Below are positions 15,001-21,900 of a stretch of 55,367 bases of DNA, in pieces. Below the pieces are notes generated by a model. That model did not search any database, was not told where the DNA came from, and was given only the letters and a program-made list of their open reading frames with translations. A program made the position numbers and the translations under genes. This stretch comes from an uncultured Clostridia bacterium (GTDB taxonomy: Bacteria > Bacillota > Clostridia > TANB77 > CAG-508): the NCBI GenBank assembly GCA_947631915.1, contig CANRNC010000014.1:1-55367 (forward strand). Direction: 5' to 3'. Position 1 is the stretch's first letter. The number at the start of each line of letters is the position of its first letter.

Positions 15001-16945
15001 ATCAGAGATATACAAAATAATTCTACAAGACATGAGTGCAGATAATTCATTAAAAGAAGTTTGGGTAGAAGGAGAATTAATACAACCAAGAGATGATGGA
15101 AACTATGTAGCAAGAGTACTAGATACATTGAGTGCAGTAAAAGTAAAAGCAGTAACTACAAGTGAATTAGCAGAAGTAAGAATTTCATTTGGAGAATTTA
15201 AAAAGCAAATAGATGAAAAAACAACAGCATTAACAGAAGATATAACAACAACAATACCAATAACAGTAAGATCACAGGCAGGAGCTTCTAAAGTAGTATA
15301 TCTATATGTAAATAAGATTTCTACAAATGTAGAAATAGATGTAAAGTTAGACACAAAAGATCCAGATTACTATGATGAGAGTACACATACATATACATTC
15401 CTTATCGGTCATGACAAGGAAGAATATGAGATGTCAGTATTAGCAAAGAATAATTACACACAATTAGAATATGAGAGCGAAAAATTAGGTTCAGCATTTA
15501 ATAAAATGGTACAAGTAGAAAGTGAAGTTGAAGGAAAGACCTTTAAGGTAAAAGCTACATCAGAATCAGGAGCAGAGCAAGAATATACAATTAACATAGT
15601 ACATATTTCAGACAATACAAATTTAGAGTATGTAAAAGTAAATGAAATAGAAAGAGAGCCAGATGAAGAAGGAGGAGACACTTATACAGTAATCATACCA
15701 AAAGATGCGACAAGTGCAACAATTGAAGTTCAAACCCAATACTCATATGCAAATGTAAGAATTGGAGATGAAAAAGAAGCAAGACAACATTCAAAAGCAG
15801 TAATAGAATGTAAAGACTTAAATGAAAAACAAATAGTAGTGCCAGTAAAGGTAACAGCAGCAGATGGAAAGAATATAAGAACATACTTTGTTGTATTAGT
15901 AAGAGATAACTCTGTATACTTAACAGGAAAGATATTAACAGAAAATGTAAAAGAGGAATATATATCAGAAGTAGTAGTATACAAGATGGGAGAACCAAAA
16001 GAAGAAATTGCAAGAGCAGTTACAGAAAAAGATGGAACATATCGTATACGTGTATATACAGACGGATTAGAACTTCCACAAATGTTACTAGAAAAATATG
16101 AAGTAGTAGTAACGAAGGCAGGATATTTAAGCTATACAATAACAGATATTACATTAATAAAAGATGAGGAAATGGATTTAGGAGAGCATAAATTATTAGC
16201 AGGAGATGTAGTTCAAGATGGGGAAATTGAACTAGATGACTTAGTAAACTTAAATGCAAATCTAAATACAAACTTAGAAACAACTATAGATGAAGAAAAT
16301 ACAGAAGAAAAAGCAATGTATGACTTCAACGAAGACGGAACAATAGACATGACAGATAGAAAGATATTACAGAAAAACTATGGAAAGAAAGCAGAAGTAG
16401 AAGAATGGGTAAACCCAATATCAGCAATGGTAATGTCAACAAATATCTGCCCAATATGTGGTAAACCATACGAAATCACAGCATCTGGTGTAGGGGCACA
16501 TTGCATGTGCCCAACAGGAACCTTCTCATTACCATTAGCATCAGAATATAAGATTTCATCACAATACGGAGAAAGAGAAAATCCTGTAACAGGTGAAGAA
16601 AAGCTACATGCCGGAATTGACTTGGTAGGAGAACACCATGGAGAAATCCTATCAATAGCAGACGGTGTAGTAACATATGCAGGAGTACAAAACGGATACG
16701 GTAACTGTATAGAAATCAAACATATTGTAAATGGGGAGACAATATATAGTTTCTATGCACACTTATCAGAAATAGATGTAAAAGTAGGAGAAAAAGTAAA
16801 TAAAGGAGCAGTAATAGGACTAGAAGGAGGAGCAGAAACAGATCCAAATCACGGAACATCAACAGGACATCACTTACACTTCGAAATAAGAACTGCAAGT
16901 GGTTCAGGACACAGCATAGCTCCAACAAAATATATACAATTCTAA
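1..16945 (+). CDS. Giant secreted RCC1/cadherin-like/dockerin/M23 protein 1 (5'-partial, one +1 frameshift)
   Basis: This is a surface or secreted protein of about 5,660 residues. By comparison with gene 2, about 17 N-terminal residues lie before the window. Frame 1 runs to TAG at 796-798, and frame 2 continues without a stop from about 791 to TAA at 16943-16945. Order by nucleotide: signal remnant 1-110; glycine-rich head 150-1300; Ig-like; RCC1 block 1590-2545; Ig-like; second glycine-rich head 2815-3860; Ig-like; RCC1 blocks 4160-5200, 5515-6540, 6790-7850 and 8125-9060, separated by Big2-like domains; about 22 cadherin-like beta-sandwich repeats 9310-15905; carboxypeptidase-regulatory-like domain to 16190; dockerin-like pair 16195-16410 with loops starting DVVQDGEIELDD and DFNEDGTIDMTD; cysteine-containing linker; M23 domain 16520-16945 with HAGID, FYAHLS and HLHFEI. 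Zn-peptidase residues look intact, so peptidoglycan cleavage or binding is likely. The adhesin role of the rest is inference. Confidence 0.85.
779..798 (+). other. +1 frameshift site in gene 1 (CGG codon 790-792)
   Basis: Frame 2 has a TAA at 776-778 and frame 1 stops at 796-798, so the change of frame must occur within these 20 bases. Removing C790 restores Asp-Tyr-Thr-Gly-Thr-Arg, matching the second glycine-rich head of the same protein at the equivalent place. The in-frame string is ACT CGG TAC TAG, with GGT (Gly) as the +1 codon. Confidence 0.85.
9310..15905 (+). repeat. Cadherin-like beta-sandwich repeat array of gene 1 (about 22 units)
   Basis: Tandem protein repeats of about 85-110 residues. 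Each opens with a strand like LLSVEVDG or IQKVVVNGKEA and ends with a strand like VKAEDGT-x-YTL-I followed by SD/SN. This pattern fits the cadherin-like beta-sandwich family (PF12733). I counted 22 openings by eye. A rod or stalk role is inferred. Confidence 0.75.
16489..16512 (+). repeat. GGGGCAC/GTGCCC palindromic repeat inside gene 1
   Basis: Copy of the TGTAGGGGCACATTGC-ATGTGCCC repeat, in the one-base-shorter variant also seen at 18862-18885. It lies in the linker between the dockerin-like and M23 domains and is translated as Val-Gly-Ala-His-Cys-Met-Cys-Pro. Confidence 0.85.
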
Positions 16946-17006
16946 AGAAATTATACATTAATTTTGATATAATTTAGATATAATATATGTACTATAATGG
17001 TATGGT

Positions 17007-17031
17007 AGACATGGGGACGGAGAAAATGTCT
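17007..17031. repeat. REP-like 25-bp palindrome
   Basis: AGACAT...ATGTCT ends flank a GGGGACGGAGAA core. This is one copy of the family dispersed through the intergenic regions. Palindromic elements of this kind in Clostridia are often tied to REP-associated Y1 transposases; none is encoded here. Confidence 0.85.
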
Positions 17032-17070
17032 GTTGCACATAACTATAATAGTACATCGAAATGAGAAAAA

Positions 17071-17111
17071 AATAAGGAGATAAAACTTTAGTTTATCTCC
17101 TTATTCTTTTG
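17071..17111 (+). terminator. Intrinsic terminator downstream of gene 1
   Basis: A 14-bp perfect stem (17071-17084 with 17092-17105) is followed by CTTTT and preceded by a run of A, so it could act on both strands. It is the first strong terminator after gene 1. Confidence 0.75.
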
Positions 17112-17132
17112 ATCAATGCATATAAAATTTTT

Positions 17133-17157
17133 AGACATGGGGACGGAGAATATGTCT
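17133..17157. repeat. REP-like 25-bp palindrome
   Basis: Second copy of the AGACAT-GGGGACGGAGAAT-ATGTCT family, just upstream of the module A promoter. Confidence 0.85.
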
Positions 17158-17174
17158 ACTGTATGAAATATTGT

Positions 17175-17203
17175 TTGACAAAAACAAAAAATAATGATAT
17201 ACT
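17175..17203 (+). promoter_or_regulatory. Promoter of short RNA A
   Basis: TTGACA (17175-17180), 17-bp spacer, TATACT (17198-17203). A near-consensus vegetative promoter that drives only the short RNA ending at 17276. Confidence 0.75.
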
Positions 17204-17209
17204 AATGTT

Positions 17210-17276
17210 AGCTTAAATGAAATAACCGTTCATATAGCAACACTAGATATGTGAGGAGAACACATATCTTTTTTTT
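17210..17276 (+). ncRNA. Short antisense RNA A, facing micropeptide A
   Basis: Predicted transcript of about 67 nt from a strong promoter to an intrinsic terminator (stem 17245-17253 with 17261-17269, then a T run). It has three parts: a conserved 5' stretch (TAGCTTAAA, shared with RNAs B and C), a specificity segment at 17220-17243, and the terminator. The specificity segment repeats the + strand of 17520-17546, which is the antisense of the ribosome-binding and start-codon region of micropeptide A: AAATAACC-TTCATAT, then CAACAC after a 3-nt bulge. RNA A can therefore pair with that mRNA. The two transcripts end about 120 bp apart, so pairing would be in trans. Expression is unproven. Confidence 0.65.
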
Positions 17277-17331
17277 ATATAATAGAAAATTTTTCCTAGT
17301 GTGAGAAAAGCTCCGTAGTAGATAATTATAG

Positions 17332-17383
17332 GAATTTTAAGAATTGCTTTACAGTTATCACCGTTTAGCAATTCTTAAAATTC
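17332..17383. repeat. 17-bp inverted repeat with 18-nt loop (orientation 1)
   Basis: Perfect arms at 17332-17348 and 17367-17383 (GAATTTTAAGAATTGCT and its complement). The hairpin lies in the gap between the terminators of RNA A and micropeptide A. The copy at 17815-17866 has its loop in the opposite orientation. Confidence 0.8.
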
Positions 17384-17394
17384 GTTTTATACCT

Positions 17395-17424
17395 AAAAAA
17401 ACAGAGCAGGGAGAAACTGCTCTG
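17395..17424 (-). terminator. Terminator of micropeptide A gene
   Basis: On the minus strand, CAGAGCAG and CTGCTCTG form an 8-bp stem followed by seven T residues, just after the stop codon at 17435-17437. Confidence 0.8.
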
Positions 17425-17434
17425 AACTGATTAA

Positions 17435-17533
17435 TCAGTTTTTATCTGTGTTGTTTTTCTTATATGTATTCAATTCTTCTTCTAATTTTTCAATTTTCTG
17501 AAGAAGAATCCATATAAGTAAATAACCATTCAT
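17435..17533 (-). CDS. Micropeptide A (32 aa), possible type I-like toxin or regulated small peptide
   Basis: A 32-residue ORF: short hydrophobic N-terminus (MNGYLLIWILLQ), then a charged helix rich in Lys and Glu, and a polar tail. A good AGGAGG (17546-17551) lies upstream with a rather long 12-nt gap, and the gene ends at its own terminator. Coding evidence comes from layout: the ORF shares its 5' leader motif (AAAGGAAATCTTT on its strand) with micropeptide B and faces its own short RNA in the same way. Hydrophobic-then-charged small peptides controlled by antisense RNA recall Fst/par type I toxins, but I recognise no family and toxicity is not shown. A GTG or TTG start nearer the AGGAGG opens another 17-18 codon frame. 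A REP copy (17572-17596) sits where a promoter would be expected, so this copy may be poorly expressed. Confidence 0.55.
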   Translation of the reverse strand: MNGYLLIWILLQKIEKLEEELNTYKKNNTDKN

Positions 17534-17571
17534 ATGGTGACAACACCTCCTCTCTTAAAGATTTCCTTTAT

Positions 17572-17596
17572 AGACACGGGGACGGAGAATATGTCT
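17572..17596. repeat. REP-like 25-bp palindrome
   Basis: AGACAC-GGGGACGGAGAAT-ATGTCT copy directly upstream of the micropeptide A leader, where module B has its peptide promoter. Confidence 0.85.
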
Positions 17597-17634
17597 GTTG
17601 ACACATAATTTTGATATAATATACATACTATATG

Positions 17635-17675
17635 GGTACGGTGAACTTTATTAGGTGCACCGTACCATTTTAAAA
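17635..17675 (+). terminator. GGTACGGTG hairpin, possible terminator
   Basis: A 9-bp stem, GGTACGGTG (17635-17643) with CACCGTACC (17658-17666), followed by ATTTTAAAATTT. A near-identical copy occurs at 35415-35446 after gene 2. The T run is short, so activity is uncertain. Confidence 0.45.
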
Positions 17676-17690
17676 TTTATAGAATATTGT

Positions 17691-17719
17691 TTGACAATTA
17701 TAACTTTTAATAGTATAAT
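17691..17719 (+). promoter_or_regulatory. Consensus promoter of short RNA B
   Basis: TTGACA (17691-17696), 17-bp spacer, TATAAT (17714-17719): perfect match to the vegetative sigma consensus. It serves only the RNA that ends near 17804. Confidence 0.85.
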
Positions 17720-17725
17720 ATGAAT

Positions 17726-17804
17726 AGCTTAAAAATGACTATAGTTCTGCGTTAATCATATAGCTAAAAAGAGATGCAATGGAAGAAGGCATCTCTTTTG
17801 TTTT
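17726..17804 (+). ncRNA. Short antisense RNA B, facing micropeptide B
   Basis: Predicted RNA of about 80 nt ending at an 11-bp terminator stem (17767-17777 with 17789-17799) and a T run. Its segment 17743-17763 repeats 18020-18040 on the + strand at 18 of 21 positions (AGTTCTGC, then TCATATAG). Because micropeptide B is on the minus strand, this segment is complementary to the B start codon and first codons; one of the three differences still allows G-U pairing. RNA A does not match the B start region and RNA B does not match the A start region, so each RNA looks specific for the peptide it faces. No SD-led ORF is seen inside. Confidence 0.7.
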
Positions 17805-17814
17805 AATAGAAAAA

Positions 17815-17866
17815 GAATTTTAAGAATTGCTAAATGGTGGTAACTGTAAGGCAATTCTAATAATTC
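17815..17866. repeat. 17-bp inverted repeat with 18-nt loop (orientation 2)
   Basis: Arms 17815-17831 and 17850-17866 resemble those at 17332-17383. The loop AAATGGTGGTAACTGTAA matches the reverse complement of the first copy's loop at 16 of 18 positions, so the loop is flipped between the two modules. Confidence 0.8.
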
Positions 17867-17881
17867 CTATTATATAAAAAT

Positions 17882-17915
17882 AAAGGAGTAGTAAATGGAA
17901 GTTACTACTCCTTTT
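17882..17915 (-). terminator. Terminator of micropeptide B gene
   Basis: A 13-bp stem (AAAGGAGTAGTAA with TTACTACTCCTTT) flanked by A and T runs. It lies just after the micropeptide B stop on the minus strand. Confidence 0.8.
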
Positions 17916-17928
17916 GATTAGTTATGTA

Positions 17929-18036
17929 CTAATCTTTGCTATGACCATTCTGTTCATTAGTATCTTTCACTTGTTGCTTCTTTTCAGATTCAACAAGCAT
18001 TTCAACTAACTTCAAGATTAGTTCTGCATTGGTCAT
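17929..18036 (-). CDS. Micropeptide B (35 aa), facing antisense RNA B
   Basis: The 35-residue peptide starts MTNAELILKLVEMLVESEKK and ends in a polar tail. It is amphipathic rather than clearly transmembrane. It has every part of a gene: promoter TTGCAA-17-TATAAT (18114 to 18086), a 5' stem-loop (CCTTT-TCAT-AAAGG), Shine-Dalgarno AGGGGGTGAT 8 nt before ATG, and an intrinsic terminator. Coding is supported by the remnant at 35644-35709, whose C-terminus aligns over about 18 residues with roughly half identities (EK-Q--K-TN-QN pattern). RNA B, transcribed toward it, is complementary to its start region, so translation repression is the likely control. It could be a type I-like toxin or another regulated micropeptide; no family is recognised. 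Confidence 0.65.
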   Translation of the reverse strand: MTNAELILKLVEMLVESEKKQQVKDTNEQNGHSKD

Positions 18037-18085
18037 ATAGTATCACCCCCTTCAAAAAGATTTCCTTTATGAAAAGGATGTTCTC

Positions 18086-18114
18086 ATTATACTTTAAGAA
18101 ATAATATTTTGCAA
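18086..18114 (-). promoter_or_regulatory. Promoter of micropeptide B
   Basis: On the minus strand, TTGCAA (18114-18109), 17-bp spacer, TATAAT (18091-18086). The transcript would start near 18079 and run through an AAAGGAAATC leader motif to the Shine-Dalgarno site. Confidence 0.7.
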
Positions 18115-18123
18115 TAAAAAAAT

Positions 18124-18227
18124 AAAATAATTGTAGGGGCACGTCGAAATAGACATATTCTCCGTCCCCATGTCTAAAATAATTGTAGGGGCACGTCGAA
18201 ATAGACATATTCTCCGTCCCCATGTCT
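18124..18227. repeat. Tandem pair of composite repeats (period about 51 bp)
   Basis: Two nearly identical units in a row. Each joins the left end of the foldback repeat (TGTAGGGGCACGTCGAAA) to an inverted REP-like copy (18152-18176 and 18203-18227). The composite probably formed by REP insertion into a foldback copy and was then duplicated. Confidence 0.85.
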
Positions 18228-18258
18228 ATTCATTTGCTTCCTCTATTTGCTACAACTG

Positions 18259-18512
18259 TTGATTTTATGCGGAAAAAGTGGTATAATATATATAGATGGT
18301 AAAGAGATAATTTTAATAAAAATATATTAAATTGGGAGTTGAAAAAAGTGATAAATTGTATAGTAAGGATATGTTAGAAAAAATGTAGGGGCATATTGCA
18401 ATGTGCCCATAATAAAAAAACAAATACTAACATAGAGGTTCATTATGATAAAATGTAAAAACTCCGTTCATATGTTTACTCCCAATTTCCGTAAAGGAAA
18501 TTGGGATTTTTT
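18259..18512 (+). promoter_or_regulatory. Conserved leader of gene 2: promoter, alternative hairpins, terminator
   Basis: Promoter TTGATT (18259-18264), 17-bp spacer, TATAAT (18282-18287). The transcript would contain AAATTGGGAGT (18329-18339), able to pair perfectly with ACTCCCAATTT (18478-18488). That second segment also forms the 5' arm of an intrinsic terminator (18481-18490 with 18496-18505, then a T run). The two pairings exclude each other, as in attenuators. Near-identical leaders lie before gene 3 and at the right window edge. No known riboswitch is recognised. It could also be a free-standing RNA of about 220 nt, since a second promoter lies downstream. Confidence 0.6.
18384..18408. 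repeat. GGGGCA-ATTGCAAT-TGCCC palindromic repeat
   Basis: Inserted inside the gene 2 leader between its two pairing strands. The equivalent leaders at 35760 and 55004 lack it, which shows mobility. Confidence 0.85.
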
Positions 18513-18624
18513 AATATACATGTAACTAAAAAGATAACAAAATTTAACATAAAACGACGAAATATGTAAAATGAAGTTCCGTAAATACGTATAAACCAAG
18601 AGAAAATAATGGAAAAATCGTACA

Positions 18625-18652
18625 TTGAAATAAGAAAATAATAAATTATAAT
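18625..18652 (+). promoter_or_regulatory. Second promoter upstream of gene 2
   Basis: TTGAAA (18625-18630), 16-bp spacer, TATAAT (18647-18652), located after the leader terminator. It is kept in the third copy (55319-55346) and partly in the second (36027-36055). It would give a leader of about 260 nt to the gene 2 start. Between 18513 and 18915 I see no gene, only conserved AT-rich DNA, this promoter and the repeats listed. Confidence 0.5.
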
Positions 18653-18719
18653 AATATATATATATAAATTATACCTTAATGTAGGGGCGATCGGAGCGAG
18701 AGAAACAATAGGAAGCGAA

Positions 18720-18837
18720 TGTAGGGGCACGTCGAAATGAGGAAGAAGATGAAAATGCAAATTTATTTGGAATTTCATCTTTTTGCGAAAACCGCTTGGA
18801 AATTTTGCGGAGCAAAATTTACTGGGTGCATGTGCCC
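18720..18837. repeat. 118-bp foldback (MITE-like) element in the gene 2 leader
   Basis: Begins TGTAGGGGCACGTCG and ends GCATGTGCCC, giving imperfect terminal inverted repeats (GGGCAC/GTGCCC). Two internal hairpins are visible: AGATGAAA with TTTCATCT, and AAATTTTGC with GCAAAATTT. A nearly identical copy precedes gene 3 (36133-36250), and a derived fragment lies inside the gene 3 coding sequence (42222-42255). It encodes nothing. Confidence 0.85.
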
Positions 18838-18861
18838 AAATGGCGAATAATGAAAATAGAA

Positions 18862-18885
18862 TGTAGGGGCACATTGCATGTGCCC
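18862..18885. repeat. GGGGCACATTGC-ATGTGCCC repeat next to the gene 2 RBS
   Basis: Palindromic copy ending 17 bases before AGGAGG. A hairpin here could affect access to the start site. Confidence 0.85.
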
Positions 18886-18902
18886 AAAAAATACATAAGA
18901 AA

Positions 18903-18908
18903 AGGAGG
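18903..18908 (+). promoter_or_regulatory. Ribosome binding site of gene 2
   Basis: AGGAGG seven bases before ATG at 18916. It fixes the start; the TTG-initiated extension from 18796 would translate repeat DNA and is not credible. Gene 3 has the same AGGAGGTGCTG context. Confidence 0.9.
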
Positions 18909-18915
18909 TGCTGTA

Positions 18916-21900
18916 ATGAAATACAGTAGAAAGTACATAAGAACACTAAAGAAAAAACTACTTGGATGTACAGTTACTATAGCAACAAGTTTAATGCTAA
19001 TTGCGGGTGGCAAATTAGCATTATTAAACACGCCTGTAAACACATTAGCAAGTATCAAGAACTATATTTCAACAGCACTTTCAGGTGATAAAACATCAAC
19101 AATAGCTGAAACAGTTGGAAAAACAACCGTAACTACTGCAGAAGATGGTGCAATAGTTTGCGATAGTATTGTACAAGGAGTAAGAGACTGTGAACTAGAT
19201 AATGGAACTTATACATTTAGGGTTGTTGGAAAGACTAGTGATGGAACAGAAGAATCAAAAGATTATAAAGTAGAACTTATAAATGAATATGAAGATGTAA
19301 CATATTCGTTAGAGGAAGAACAGACTGCAAGAACAGTAAGTCTAGGAGACGATACTACTGACTACAAAATGCTAGTAGTCAAATATCATAAAAACTTAAC
19401 GATTGATGCAGGAGTTACAGTAACAGCAACAACTGTAAACAATTTAACATACAAAAAAGGAATGTACCTATGCGTAATGGGTAATCTAACTAATAACGGA
19501 GAAATCTCAATGACAGCAAGAGGTACATATAACATAGCAGGAGAAAATGTATACCTTTGGAAAAATGTTGATGATACTTTTGAATATGTACCTGCATTAG
19601 GAGCTACAGGAGGAGCAGCTTTATCTGTAGGAAGAGGAGCAGTAGCTAATGGAAGAGCAGGAAATTCAGGAACCGACAGGCAAACCGGAGGCGGTGGAAC
19701 TGGAGCAGGGAGAAACTGGATGAAAACAGTAACAATAGGTGCAGGAGGAAGAGGTACATCATACTCTGGAGGTAGTGGTTCAGGTGCAGCAAATTCAGAT
19801 GGAAGTTCTGGAGGTACTGCAGTTTCTAGTGCAGGTTCATCAATAGGAGGACCAGGAAGTAACGGAGTTGTAAGCTCAAAGAATAGTTCTGGATATGGAC
19901 AAGTTTCATTAGGAGGAACAGGAAATCCAAATGGATCGAATGCATCATATAGAATATCAGCTAAAAATTATGTTCAAAGGAGAGGTACAGGAGGATTATT
20001 AATTTTATATGCACATAAATTATGTAATGATGGTAACATTACTGCAAACGGAGTTATGGCTAGTACAGCTTCACCTTCAAGCAGTAATGGAAGAGTAGAC
20101 CCAGGGGGCTCATCAGGAGGAGGTTCTGTAAATATATTTGCAGATATTGTGCAAAATAATAAAACTATAACAGCAACAGGAGGAGCATCAGCAAGTTCAT
20201 CTAGTAGAGGAGGAGCTGGAGGTAATGGAACAGTTACTATAGATCAATTATATCCAGACTTAAATTACTCTGAAAAGGTAATCGAATTAAGAGTAGGACA
20301 AAATTATAATTTAGATAAAAGCAAATTAGGTTTAGTAAATGAACATCAAGCAAGCAATTCGATAAATTTAGGAAAAATTGAATTTGAATCATTAGATAAT
20401 TCAATAGCAACTGTAAAAGATAATGGAGAAATAACAGCAAACCAAGTAGGAAAGACAAAGGTCAGAATAACAGATTTAGACCATGATATAAGTACATATG
20501 TATATGTTCAAGTAGTTAATGATGTAAAAATAGATGTTCAAGAAGGAAAGAATTTTACAGTAGCATTAAAACAAAATGGTACTGTATGGAGTTATGGACT
20601 AAATACTAATGGACAGTTAGGAATAGGAAATAATGATAATCAAAAAGAGCAAATTAAAGTCGAAGGTATAAGTGATGTGAAACAAATAGCAACAGGATAT
20701 TCACATGCACTAGCTTTGACAGAAACAGGAGAATTATATGCTTGGGGACTTGGAACAAATGGACAATTAGGAGATGGACAACAAAGTGATAGTAATGTGC
20801 CTGTAAAAGTTAATGTACCTGGTAAGGTAATAAAAATTGATGCATATAAAAATATAAGCACAGCTTTGGATAGTAATGGAAACGTCTATATATGGGGTGA
20901 GAATTATTCAGTTTTACCTATGAAAGTTGTGTTCTCTCAAACAGTAGTAGATATATCAGGAACAGTAGTGCTTACAACAAATGGAGAAGTATATGATATA
21001 ACAGATACTGAAAATCCAACAAAAGTGCAAGGACTTTCTAAAATAGCAAAGATTTCAGCCGGTCAAGCACATAATCTAGCATTAGATATAAATGGAATAA
21101 CTTATGCATGGGGAACTAATACTTATGGAGAATGTGGAACAGCAACAACTGGACAGATATTGCCAACGAAAATTGCAAGTAATATGTATAATATATCAGC
21201 AGGAAATCAAATAAGTATATTGCAAGATGAAGAAGGAAAAGTATATGTTTTAGGAAATAATGCTAATGGACAAATAGGATTAAATACAACAGCTAAAGCA
21301 ACTGCATTAACAGAAATTATTTTAACCGAAAATAATGAAGATGGTGAAGAAAGTAAGCAAGTCGAAATAGAATCAGTTTCAGCAGGAGAAGGAACGCATT
21401 CAGGAATAATAGATGTTGACGGATTTGTATGGCATACAGGAACAAATACTTATGGAGAATCAAATCTTGAGGATTTAACAGCAGTAAAAACCTTTAATAT
21501 AACTGGAGAAGAAATATTAACAATAAACCAAGATGATAAAATATATTTAGACATAGGAGAAAGTATAAATGTATATTGTGCATTAGAAATTGATTTTAAC
21601 CTAAAGATAGATTCAGTAGATACTTTACAAGAAAATTTTATACTAACAATGGAAAACAATGACTCATTAGATTTAGAAGATAAAACATTAACCGCAAAGA
21701 ATTATGGAACAACAACTGTAACAGTAACACATAAGGAGACACAAAAATCAAAAACATTTGAAGTAAGAGTAATAGCAAAAATGGAGAGCCTTGTACAAGG
21801 ATTTAGGGACGCTAATTTAAAGGATGGAAATTATGAAGTATTTATAAAAGACCAGATATATAATGTAGAACTTATAAATTATGAAGGTGATATGACATAT

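Noticed and set aside
17597-17690. Possible extra short RNA from TTGACA at 17599 to the GGTACGGTG hairpin
   Set aside because: No -10 box at 17-bp spacing and the hairpin T run is weak; recorded only as a possible terminator.
18002-18223. 73-codon minus-strand ORF starting MGTENMSIST
   Set aside because: It is translated through the two composite repeats and then antisense to nothing conserved; repeat-derived.
17007-18227. Regular short repeats that might be a CRISPR array
   Set aside because: Spacing is irregular, copies occur in both orientations, and each is a self-contained palindrome; no cas genes.
18796-18915. N-terminal extension of gene 2 from a TTG
   Set aside because: It would translate the foldback element and a palindromic repeat; AGGAGG at 18903-18908 and the paralogous start in gene 3 support ATG 18916.
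18476-18946. Minus-strand ORF with a membrane-like product (MYDFSIIFSW...), seen again near 35731 and 55180
   Set aside because: No Shine-Dalgarno before the ATG; differences between copies mostly change residues and one copy is frameshifted. The conservation is better explained by the duplicated leader DNA.
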